NCBI GenBank assembly: GCA_019915135.1
Contig: JAHLMK010000003.1
Coordinates: 2,914,001-2,978,000 of the forward strand
Length of the DNA stretch: 64,000 nucleotides
Source: Strobilurus pachycystidiatus
Taxonomy: Eukaryota > Basidiomycota > Agaricomycetes > Agaricales > Physalacriaceae
Direction: 5' to 3'
This document shows positions 10,925 through 22,451 of this stretch, in pieces; position 1 is the stretch's first letter; every line of letters starts with the position of its first letter. The notes below the pieces were generated by a model. The model saw nothing but the letters and a program-made list of their open reading frames with translations. It made no database searches and had not been told where the DNA came from. Made by a program: the position numbers and the translations under genes.

Positions 10925-11710
10925 TTACGGATATTCATCTTCGTTCGCTGTAAAGACATGTTTTCCCCTTGAAGCTGACTCCGTCATCCCCTTTCCGCTT
11001 CCAGTAACACCGACTGGAACAGAAGAAAGCTGGTCAATAACAGAACAAAGAGCACTAGGAATTATGGAACGACGCTTACCTCGGCCCAATGGATTATCTG
11101 GAGTCTTGAAGATACTCGTACCAGCGACGCCCGCGATGTGCACACCCTTCTTCTCTGATTTCTTGGCGAACTTTTGCCAAGTAGCTTGCTTCCCAGCCTG
11201 CTCCTTCGCCTTTGCCGCCTTCACCTCCAGCTTCTTCTCGTTCTTCTTCTTCTTCCGCTCCCGCTCCTCCTCCTCCTGCTTCGTCAACTTCCGCTTATTG
11301 GAGGGTGCAGTGAATTGGTGGTTGGGAGGCAGCGCTTTCAGCTCGGAAGATTTGACTTGTTCAGTGGTGTTGTAACCCTTGAACATGATGCTGTAGACGC
11401 GGTTCTCCGCAGAGCCAGCGACGGACGTTATGCGTGCCGGATACCACGCCCCGTCGCCAGAGTACTTGGCGAGACATTCGTCGCCGGCTTTCCACGTAAC
11501 AGCGGGTGTGGAAGCTACGGCTTTCCGGGACGATTCTGCCTTGGAGGACGACGCCGCCTCGGCTTCAGCAATGGCAGCTTTTGTGAGGTCGATGAGATCC
11601 TTAAGCTCAGTGCGGAGCAGCTCTAGGTCTGTGTTGGAGGGGTCGTTGGTCAGAGCGAGCTCTACTTGTGATAATTGGACCTGGTACGTCTCTAAGTCTG
11701 ACGCGTCCAT
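10925..11710 (-). CDS. SPF30: Tudor-domain splicing factor SPF30/SMNDC1
   Basis: Spliceosome assembly factor that reads symmetrically dimethylated arginines on Sm proteins. An N-terminal coiled coil (MDASDLETYQVQLSQVELAL) precedes a Tudor domain around residues 70-130 (GDECLAKYSGDGAWYPARIT...YSIMFKGYNTTEQV). A lysine-rich helix with QATWQKFAKKSEKKG and the SPF30 C-terminal signature SIFKTPDNPLGRVGVTGSGK follow. That last motif spans an intron whose donor lies at GGCCGAG. The start at 11710 is preferred over the in-frame ATG at 11767 because MDASDLETY matches the usual family N-terminus. Intact. Confidence 0.9.
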   Translation of the reverse strand: MDASDLETYQVQLSQVELALTNDPSNTDLELLRTELKDLIDLTKAAIAEAEAASSSKAESSRKAVASTPAVTWKAGDECLAKYSGDGAWYPARITSVAGSAENRVYSIMFKGYNTTEQVKSSELKALPPNHQFTAPSNKRKLTKQEEEERERKKKKNEKKLEVKAAKAKEQAGKQATWQKFAKKSEKKGVHIAGVAGTSIFKTPDNPLGRGKRRSIIPSALCSVIDQLSSVPVGVTGSGKGMTESASRGKHVFTANEDEYP

Positions 11711-11854
11711 AGCGGGTAATTCGAGGATGAGTGTGACGAAGGGGTGTTGATGATGGTTGGGTGTCAAGCGTGCTGAGTCACCCCGACAAGGCCAAACATT
11801 GATGTGATCAATCCCATCGAACTAAGTAAACTTTGTTATGTTATGTACACTACA

Positions 11855-13776
<1,922 letters not shown>

Positions 13777-13894
13777 GACTGCTAAATGCGCTGTAAATGG
13801 CAGGAAGAAAATACAGGACAGTGCTTGACGTAATCCGGACTGTTTGATGTCGGGCACTAAAAATAAGTCCGGGCTCGTCTATCTGCCATCCATC

Positions 13895-14815
13895 ATGTTG
13901 CACGATGGCTCAAAACCCGTACGGGCCGCCAACAAGGTCCTTGGCCGTCATTCTCTGACCACTCTGAAGTCTAATCTGCGTCTGCTCAGCTCTCAGCTAA
14001 AGGTCTAGAAAAATATCTCATTCCGCCTGCCAATGGCGATTCGTCAACCGCCTTGTGGGTGGTCAACGTCCAAACGCGCCCATGCCAGTCCATTGATGCC
14101 TCCCTGAAGGCCAACTTACACTACGTCTATGCCAAAGCTGGTCTCTGAAGACGAAAAACGCGTTATGTTCTCCATGCTAGAAAGCAACATGCAACATCTG
14201 TGCGTTATATCTCTTGTCCTCGTCAGCACATCTTTGCCCACGCGACGCAAGATATGTAGGATCATCCATGGGCTGGAATGCCTCCGAGAAGCGTGATGAG
14301 CTCTTCAACGAACATTCAAGATTCGTGTTGGCTCGCAATCGCGTTGACAACACTCTTCTTGGCTTCTGTAGTTTTCGATTCGAGCACGAAGATGACTGGG
14401 ACATTCTGTACTGGTGAGAAGTCTGCTGAACCGTTAGGTGGCTCATCGTAACTGTGTGGTAGCTACGAGGTTCAGGTCCTGGATACTTGCCAACGTCAAG
14501 GCATCGGCCGCACCCTCATGGACCACCTCATCTCCATCGGCAAGCGCTGTAGGATGGAAAAGATAAACCTTACGGTGTTCAAAAGTGAGAACGGTCTCTC
14601 CAACGCGTTTTGTCTACCAGGTTGAATCTACTCCCCCTCCTATTAGCAAATACCGCTGCCCTGGCAATGTACAAGACTATGGGGTATGTGGCTTCTCTCG
14701 TGTCTCTGAATCTGATAGGCTGATTACTCGTCTTGATAGATTCACGCTTGACGAGACTTCACCAGACGCAGAAGATGAAGCGGATTATGAGATTTTATGC
14801 TATTCCCTTGTCTGA
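13895..14815 (+). CDS. NAA40: N-alpha-acetyltransferase 40 (NatD)
   Basis: Acetylates the N-terminal serine of histones H4 and H2A. The spliced protein begins MLHDGSKPVRAANKLSAKGL. After a linker comes the NatD segment MFSMLESNMQHLYVGSSMGW, then NASEKRDELFNEHSRFVLAR and a GNAT core with the acetyl-CoA loop QRQGIGRTL, plus INLTVFKANTAALAMYKTMG and a final DYEILCYSLV. The apparent frame changes near the start are fully explained by introns at about 13936-13989, 14072-14121 and 14194-14245. A further intron precedes FTLDETSPDAED. Confidence 0.88.
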
Positions 14816-15015
14816 AAAGGAATACTCTTTTCGGTACTTTTTACATGTATGCTATATGTAACTAGATAGACCTACGCTATTGGCCACTGTCTCCTTATAT
14901 TGGGACTCGCTAGAACTCGTTGTGGCGTGAAAAGCAGTGCAGCTTTGTTTGGCGTCATCCCTGCAGTCCAACAACCTGTCTACTCCTCTCCCTCTGCTGC
15001 CAAGTTCACACAACG

Positions 15016-15456
15016 ATGTTACGAAGTACATCCTCACGTCTGGTCCGGACTGGACTCCCTCGTCTGGCAAATGCGCGATTTGCGTCTCACGGGCCGCCGG
15101 AATACAACGAGCCCAGTGGCTATCTCTTCGGCGAAAAGGTACGTGCTGTTTAGTATGCATGAGTCCAGATGATTGACCCACACCAGCCCCCTCCACCAGG
15201 CCAAAAGCGAGTGAAGGAAGACTGGGAAAATCTATGGTACTTTGGGATGTTTGGCTCCATGGCCTTCGCGACAGTCGTCCTCTACTACAAACCGGATACC
15301 AGGTGCGCCCCGATCCCCGCCGCGACTTCCCGCGTAGCTTAATCTCTACACTTGTCTAGCATTCAAACTTGGGCCCTGGCTGAAGCGAAGAAGCGAATGG
15401 AAGAGCGTGGAGAGAAGTACAAGTACGAGCCCTCAGAGACCAAGGCAGAGTCGTAG
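15016..15456 (+). CDS. Complex I ESSS/NDUFB11-type subunit
   Basis: Accessory subunit of the membrane arm of mitochondrial NADH:ubiquinone oxidoreductase. Three exons encode about 110 residues. An Arg/Ser-rich presequence (MLRSTSSRLVRTGLPRLANA) is followed by GHPP-like and PSGYLFGEK segments. The ESSS signature then reads KEDWENLWYFGMFGSMAF, continuing as a single TM helix (TVVLYYKPDTSIQTWALAE) and a charged tail KKRMEERG. Introns at about 15137-15185 and 15303-15361. It converges tail-to-tail with the glycine cleavage H gene (168 bp). Confidence 0.85.
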
Positions 15457-15623
15457 CGGCGGTCTGTGCAGAATGTCACACCCACACAATGCACCCTTTT
15501 AGTCCTCAGGAGGATATCTATTGTAATCATGAGTCCTCGACGTGTATCTACCCGGACAACATCGTCGACGAAGCAGCGGACGGTTGAGCGACCAGTACTC
15601 CATTCCCCTTCACCAATGCCATC

Positions 15624-16355
15624 CTACTCTAGTGATGCCTTGTAGGCTTCCTCCGACAGCAGAGTGTCCAGCTGTTTGTTCGCGCAAGTCAGCATTCTCT
15701 CGACTTGAACAGTAGTGGAAACAGTCAGACCTCCTTCACGTCCGAGAGCTTGATTTTGCAAAGCCAGCCTTGTTGTCTTGGATCAGCCTAGTGCATCTAC
15801 TTTTCCTTCATTTCCTCACCTTTGTCGTCGGGTGACTTGTTGATAAGTCCGGGCTGATCAGACAGAGCCTCGTTGACCTCCGCGACAGTCCCGGATATGG
15901 GGGCGTACTATCCAACTTAGCAGGGAGATGCGTGCATATAAAAACGCGGCTTACAATATCCGAAGCGGCCTTCACACTCTCAACAGCGCCAATCTGGGCT
16001 GTAAGAGCTAGTCAGAAATTGCCGTGCGGTCTCCAGTTGTTCTCTTCTCACATCCAATTTCAACCTCTGTCCCTATGGCCGGAAGCTCAACGAAAACAAC
16101 GTCCCCAAGAGATGATTGGGCGTAGTCGGTGATGGATACAACTCCGAGGCCAGTGGCATCATCGAATACGACGGATTCATGATCAGAAGTGTAGCGTTTC
16201 GCTGGAAAAGTCAATGACTTGTGAGTGAGACCAGAGGGGGGCGTACTGATAAGTGTTCGTATAGTCTGGGAACGGTACGTCGAGACAAGCGGCCGAGATG
16301 GGCGCGTAAGAAGACCAGCTCGCGCAGAAGTGGCACGTCTCAAGACAGATTGCAT
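15624..16355 (-). CDS. GCV3: Glycine cleavage system H protein, mitochondrial
   Basis: Lipoyl carrier shuttling the aminomethyl group between P, T and L proteins. A basic presequence (MQSVLRRATSARAGLLTRPS) leads into the mature domain KRYTSDHESVVFDDATGLG and DYAQSSLGDVVFVELPAIG. The lipoylation site lysine lies in GAVESVKAASDIYAPISG. Then come NEALSDQPGLINKSPDDKGW and a C-terminal ELDTLLSEEAYKASLE. The final intron (about 15672-15731 on the minus strand) starts with an unusual GTCTGA donor, but removing it restores the conserved SDVKELDTLLSEEAY, so I accept it. Five or six exons, intact. Confidence 0.9.
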
Positions 16356-16630
16356 TGTGTGTAGATGGAGGAGGGGAACTATCTAAACACGGGAAAATTT
16401 GGGCGGTTAGATATGGGCCTGGACGCGGCGCGGGGAGCCGGTTTCCGATCCCCGTCGCCGCCGGCACCTCTCAGTTTCAATATAACGTTTTTGCGTCTTG
16501 AGATAATCTAACTATGGAATAAATAGGGCAGCATTACTGTAGATGAGGCGCTTGGTTTATTTTACACAGATCAAGGAATGAGATGGGTGCAACATGTAGA
16601 TTGGATCCCAAGGAACCTTCAGTGCATCGT

Positions 16631-18501
16631 TTACTCGATGATTTTGGTGCAAACTCCAGTGGCGACTAGAAGGAAAGGTCAGATGCATGTTTTGTGTTTC
16701 TTCAGCGACGGAAGACATACTGGTTTTGTGTCCATCACGGAGTGTGAAACGAGAGCCAACTTCTACCGCAAGGGTGTTGTTCAAGAAGCAGTCAACCTCA
16801 ACGTTGTCACCGGGCATGACCTTCGAAAGTCTCAATAAGTGGACACAGCAAAGCAAAACATGATCTTACCATCCTCTCAACGTCAGCAAGTTTGAGCTGG
16901 ACGGGGACATCACCGGTACGAAGGAAAAGCTGGGGCTTGTATCCAGAAGTGAAAGGAGTGTAACGGCCACCCTCGTCCTTGGTCAGTACCTGGGACGACG
17001 GATGAGTGTCAGAGTTTTCACATGCCGGTCGGGGTATCTTACGTAGAGTTGGGCAGAGAAGGACTTCACGGGCTTCATGGAACCAGGGACACAGATAACC
17101 ATACCGCGCCTAACCTGCTCACGCTTGATACCGCGAAGGAGAGCGCCCATGTTGTCACCAGCCTGCGCACGGTCAAGCTCCTTCTTGAACATCTCTGAAT
17201 TCGAACGGGTGAATAAGAGTCGGCAGAGAGATGCCAGGTCCCTCACCAATGCCGGTCAAGGTTGTCTTTATGGTCTCGCCCATACCAACGAGCTCGACTT
17301 CGTTACCCTTGTAGGCAACACCACGCTCAACCTGATGGGGGTTGAGCTCCAGTCCAATGAGTCTACAGGATTACACATACACGTCCAGTAGCGACAGTTC
17401 CACGGCCAGAGATGGAGAAGACATCTGAGAATGTCATGAGATTCTGTGACTCGCAAAATGTGGAGCTTATATACCTTCAACGGGAAGCAAGAAGGGCTTG
17501 TCAAGATCACCTGGAATAATGAAGAAGATGAGTGCAGGTCGAGGTAACATTTGCAGATTTCTTTACGGTCAGGAAGCTCGAGCCAGTCATCGCAAGCCTG
17601 AACCAATTCCAGAATCTTGTCGCGTCCAGTCTCCGGGCTGCGTCCATCTAGGGCAGCAAGGGCAGATCCCATGACAATTGGTGTGTTTTCACCGTCGAAG
17701 TTGTAGGTCGAGAGCAGGTCACGCATTTCCATGTCCACAAGTTCCAGCATTTCCGGGTCCGAGATTTGGTCAACCTTGTTGATGAAGACGACGAGTTTCT
17801 TGACACCGACTTGACGAGCCAGCAGCAAGTGCTCGCGAGTCTGGGGCATTTGACCGTCGGTAGCAGAGACGACGATGATAGCACCGTCCATTTGAGCAGC
17901 ACCAGTAATCATGTTCTTAATGTCTATGAGAGATGAGCAGGGTTCAAGAAGACATAGAGCGCAGAGCAGAGCGTACAATCAGCGTGTCCTGGACAGTCAA
18001 TGTGGCCATAGTGACGAGTCTCAGTCTCGTATTCGACGTGCGAGGCGTTAATGGTGATTCCACGAGCCCGTTCTTCGGGGGCCTTGTCAATCTGCGCGTA
18101 GTCGGTAAACTTGGCACCGCCAATCTCGGCCAGAGTCTTGGTGATGGCCGCAGTGAGGGTCGTTTTACCGTGGTCGACATGACCTGTATGTGGAGCTGAA
18201 TAAAAACGAAGAACGACCGGGAACGAAACGAACCAATCGTCCCGATGTTCATGTGCGGCTTGGTCCGCTGGAACACATCCGCATATCCCCTCCTGACTGG
18301 GGCAGTGTTAGGAAACCTGTAACGCCGGGAAACGCGTCGGGGGTGTACGCACAAACGGAAACGGGGGCGGATTTCGGTGACGCTGTGTTCACAGCGACTG
18401 ACCTGGCGTTAGCAAAGGGTGAATACGACAGAGAATGCGCCCATACCTCGGGCGAACAGCAGTCCGCGGCAAGCCCCCTTCGAGGCTGCGAAGTGTAGCA
18501 T
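16631..18501 (-). CDS. TUF1: Mitochondrial elongation factor Tu, copy 1
   Basis: GTPase delivering aminoacyl-tRNA to mitochondrial ribosomes. [18 protein letters not shown] is a plausible targeting peptide, joined across an intron to [20 protein letters not shown]. The G motifs are complete: [10 protein letters not shown] (G1), [13 protein letters not shown] (G2), DCPGHADY (G3), NKVD (G4) and GSALAAL (G5). Domain 2 contains [13 protein letters not shown] sequence and domain 3 ends with [14 protein letters not shown] and [10 protein letters not shown]. About ten short introns. All exons read through without a frame break. It lies 545 bp downstream of a second EF-Tu gene on the same strand with largely matching intron positions. 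Confidence 0.93.
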
Positions 18502-19045
18502 GGTGAACGACAGGAAAGAGGCAAGTCGGCCGGCCAAAATTTCAGCACCGAGACCCTTGCCGGACAATGCCGGAAGCGTGACTTGGTGCTATGGTCCTGG
18601 ATCGCCTCCACTCAGCCTACTGCCAGGCGAGTTATTCTTTCTCCTTGTCATATATACTGTCTCCTGCTTATTCCGCGGCCTCTGCTGCCTCAACTGCGCG
18701 CAGGCAGAGGGGTAGAATCACAAGAGATGTCTTCGGAAAAGGTGATATATCGACGTGCGCTTCGTGGAAAGCAGGTATGCTGGTATGGGAGGAGTAGTAT
18801 ATTATTTGAATATTTCAATCATAGTCTAGTTTGATGGAGGAGTTCCTGGAATGAGAAGCGCGCAAAATGAACACGCCCACAACTTCGACTTTTTTCATTC
18901 ATCGTTCCACTTCCCGCCAGTAGGAATCAAGCACTCTTCCTCTCGAAGGGCTCCCATTGGATGTATGTAGTCAGCAAGGTAGACCATACCGACACTAGTG
19001 TTTCGAGTCAGATTCACAGGTAATAGAGTAATGTAAGTCCTACCT
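18502..19045. other. Spacer between tandem EF-Tu genes
   Basis: Holds the promoter of copy 1 and the 3' end of copy 2. No recognisable gene; small open frames lack support. No repeat flanking the duplication is obvious by eye. Confidence 0.45.
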
Positions 19046-20914
19046 TTACTCTATGATCTGTGTGCAAACGCCGGTAGCGACTGTGAAACAATGAGCATAC
19101 GTCCTCGTACACGAAGCAAAGACCTACCTGTTCTTCCCTTCTCGCGAAGAGTAAACCTGGAGCAAAGTCAGCGACGAGCAACTCAAATGTTTTGCCTTTA
19201 CACACCTAGACCCGACTTCGACAGCTAGTGTAGTGTGAAGAATACATTCGACGTTGACTGTGTCGCCGGGCATGGCCTTGGGGAATTTAGAACATGTACT
19301 CTTAGCAAGGGCAAACGGTTCACCATCATATCAGGTTCGGGGAAATTTATCTCCACCTCAATGCTGGCGGTTCGCAAGAAGATTTGCGGCTTGTATCCCG
19401 AAGAGAAGGGAGTGAACCGACCGCCCTCATGCTTTGTTAACACCTGGGAATTTGTTGTAATGAGGAAACGAGAGCGATACCAAGAGACACGCACATATAA
19501 CTGAGCAGTGAAGCTCTTGACGCATTGCATGGAGCCCGGAAGACATATAACCATGCCGCGTTTTAGTCTGTCTCGCTTGACATTCCGTACTAGCGCTCCC
19601 ATCGTGTCGCCTGCTTCAGCCTGGAAGATGTGAGTACAGATCATGAGAGGAGGTACTACGGCTTACGTGGTCGAGTTGTTTGTGGAACATCTCTGTAAAG
19701 TGCTGTGAGACGGGCGATGGCAATATGAACGTGTGAAGGTGAATCACCAATTCCTGTCAAAGTAGTACGGAAAGAGTCACCCATGCCAACAGCCTCAACC
19801 TCAGTTCCTTTAGTGGCATAACCGCGTTCTACCTGTGAAGGCATAATTGAGGATATGACAACATGGAAACGGGAGAGTCGCACGTACACGACCAGTGGCT
19901 ACCGTTCCACGACCGACGATTGAGAAAACATCTTGTTGTGGTGTGAAGAATTCGATATTGGACGACACGATGGGAGCCCACCTTCAACGGGGAGTAAAAA
20001 TGGCTTATCAAGGTCGCCTGAAGAGCACAAGTTTGAGAAATGGGTGGCAGCAGGAGATGTTGAGACGTCTTACGAGGAGGAAGCTCGAGCCAGTCATCGC
20101 AAGCCTTGACAAGTTCCAATATCTTTGTCGCGTCCGATATCTTCATTACGGCCTTGAAGAGCAGCCAGAGCCGAGCCCATGACAATCGGTGTATTGTCAC
20201 CATCATACTCGTAAGTCGAAAGAAGGTCGCGCATTTCCATGTCCACGAGTTCCAGCATTTCTGTATCCTCGACTTGGTCGATCTTGTTGATGAAGACAAC
20301 GAGTTTCTTCACGCCGACCTGGCGTGCTAAGAGTAGATGCTCTCTCGTCTGGGGCATTTGTCCGTCTGTAGCAGCAACAACGATGATAGCTCCGTCCATC
20401 TGTGCAGCTCCAGTGATCATGTTCTTGATGTCTGTTCTCGGCGTGAGTAACGTAGAGAGTTAAGGAGATCATAGGTACAATCAGCGTGGCCGGGACAGTC
20501 TATGTGACCGTAATGGCGAGTCTCCGTCTCGTATTCGACATGTGCAGTATTGATGGTAATGCCGCGAGCTTTTTCTTGAGGTGCTTTGTCAATTTGAGAA
20601 TAGTCTGTGAATTTCGCTCCGCCTGTTTCTGCGAGGACTTTGGTGATGGCTGCGGTGAGGGTAGTTTTGCCGTGGTCGACGTGACCTGGACGCTGCGTTC
20701 AGACAAGAAGAAGTTGGGAGGTGCTTCAGAACGGACCGATAGTTCCAATGTTCAAGTGTGGTTTCGTTCTCCGGAAGACATCAGAGTAGCTTCTCGCGAC
20801 TTTTGAGAGGATGGATAGTCAGATATTAGGTCAAGACGCGTCGAAGTAGAGCGTACATGTGATGCATGCGCGCAAAGCCGGCGTTTTAGGACAACTAGGA
20901 CAGTCGTTTAGCAT
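19046..20914 (-). CDS. Mitochondrial-type elongation factor Tu, copy 2 (frame break)
   Basis: Paralog of the gene just downstream. It has G1 across an intron, [11 protein letters not shown] G2, [20 protein letters not shown] and [10 protein letters not shown]. Domain 2-3 segments include [35 protein letters not shown] and [20 protein letters not shown], ending [10 protein letters not shown]. The two proteins are clearly diverged (for example domain 3 [14 protein letters not shown] versus [14 protein letters not shown]). The reading frame shifts by +1 at about 20143-20147: [10 protein letters not shown] is in one frame and [15 protein letters not shown] in the next, consistent with one extra A in an AAA run. 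The start at 20914 gives [19 protein letters not shown], a Cys-rich and atypical mitochondrial presequence, so the true start or the destination is uncertain. Confidence 0.82.
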
Positions 20915-21088
20915 CGCGCCACACTGATTGTATTTGTGAATATACCTCGCGGGGAAAGGAGCCCACGCGAGGCTCCTCTCACAGCGAATTGCAACATGGT
21001 GGTTGCTGCTGAAGCGCCACGGCAAAAACGGCGGCAATCCCCGGCTCCGGTTCGACTGCCGGAGAGCCTGATGCGTGTGATTCTCGAA

Positions 21089-22282
21089 ATGTCTACCCCA
21101 GACCGTCAAGAGCTCGTCCGGAATGCAGTCGCTTTCCTGTCAGACCCACAGGTAGGCCTTGCTTGTGCAGTTTGACGGCTAAATGAATGCCTTCTAGTCG
21201 CAAGCGACTCCCTTCGCCCAGCGCATCCAATTCTTAGAGTCCAAGGGCCTGAATCCTGCAGAAATAGACCTTGCTCTGCGACAAGCGACCAACCAGACTG
21301 CCGGACCATCGTACGCGTCGCCTTATCCTTTTCTTCCACCACCAGCCGTCCGATGGGACTGGCGTGATTACTTTGTGAGCCAAATCACACCTTCAACATG
21401 CGGTCGTTAAAACCCAATTGCATAGATCACTGCCGTGGTGTCTGGGACTCTCGCGTATGGTGCCGTTGCCCTATTCAAGGTCATTCCGATTTTCTGGACC
21501 TTCTGACCTCCTCTCATTCGCCTCTGCAGAAACACCTGTTACCACATCTACAACCACCGACCTCTACGGCTTACGAACAGGACCGTGATGCCTTGACGGC
21601 TCAATTCGATGCTGCTGAAGCACTCCTAAAAGAAATACAAGCAGAAACCTCCCTGGTAAGATCAGCTGTTGAAGAACAGAAGGAACGGGTGGATAAGACA
21701 ACCTCGGACATCGAAGCGGTGGTGACAGAAATGCGCGACAGTGAAACCAAGACTCGCGACGAGATGCGCGAAATTCGTGATGAGGTCAATACAATTCGGG
21801 ACATGCTACCAAAGGTACGTCTGTGGTTGAGGGTAATGAGCTTGTCACTAAATGGGTACATTCAGATGATGGATAAAACGAAGGATTCTCAGACGCAATC
21901 TCTAGGAGAACTGCAACAAGAGCTCAAGTCTCTCAAAGCTCTTCTCTTGACCAGAGGCCCTCCCCTGCCACACTCCCCTTCAGCCTCCCCAATTCCTCCT
22001 CCAGGACGTCCTTCTATACCAGCATGGCAGCTGGCGGGCGCCAATGAGACTGCTTCTACCACCTTGGGTGTACCATTGGCTTCCTCTCATGGTCACGGTG
22101 ACACTGTCGGCTCTTCAGCCTCTCCGATACCTCTTCCAGGACTTCCCACAATACCAGCATGGCAGCGTGCTGGTACCAATGAGACTTCTTCAAGCTCTCA
22201 ATCGGCTGTACCGCCAACTTCTACCAGTGGGTCTGATACTGTCGGTAATGGGAAGGGTAAAGAAGTAGATCGTTCAGGTTGA
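21089..22282 (+). CDS. PEX14: Peroxisomal docking protein peroxin 14
   Basis: Docking factor for PEX5/PEX7 cargo receptors at the peroxisome membrane. The conserved N-terminal domain reads DRQELVRNAVAFLSDPQ, then SQATPFAQRIQFLESKGLNP and EIDLALRQA. A hydrophobic segment ITAVVSGTLAYGAVALFK follows, then a long coiled coil (about residues 115-230) and a Pro/Ser-rich tail. The tail contains a duplicated unit (SASPIPPPGRPSIPAWQ and SASPIPLPGLPTIPAWQ). I chose ATG 21089 because MSTPDRQEL fits the family N-terminus. In-frame ATGs at 20936, 20996 and 21071 would add a basic leader. It diverges from EF-Tu copy 2 within ~175 bp. Confidence 0.85.
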
Positions 22283-22451
22283 CGTTGTACTCGTGAATGA
22301 TGCATGATTTGTGGCTGCTTCACAATAAGTTAGAACAATCGTCAACACGCTGGCCTTCATAACGTTCTTGACTTACCAAACTGTTCAGTACATTCAACAT
22401 TGGGCGCGTAATATAGCACACGTGAGAACAATTGACTTGACTTCGGACTTC

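Noticed and set aside
13895..14250. Apparent multiple frame changes at the start of NAA40
   Set aside because: Three ordinary GT-AG introns of about 50 bp give one continuous protein.
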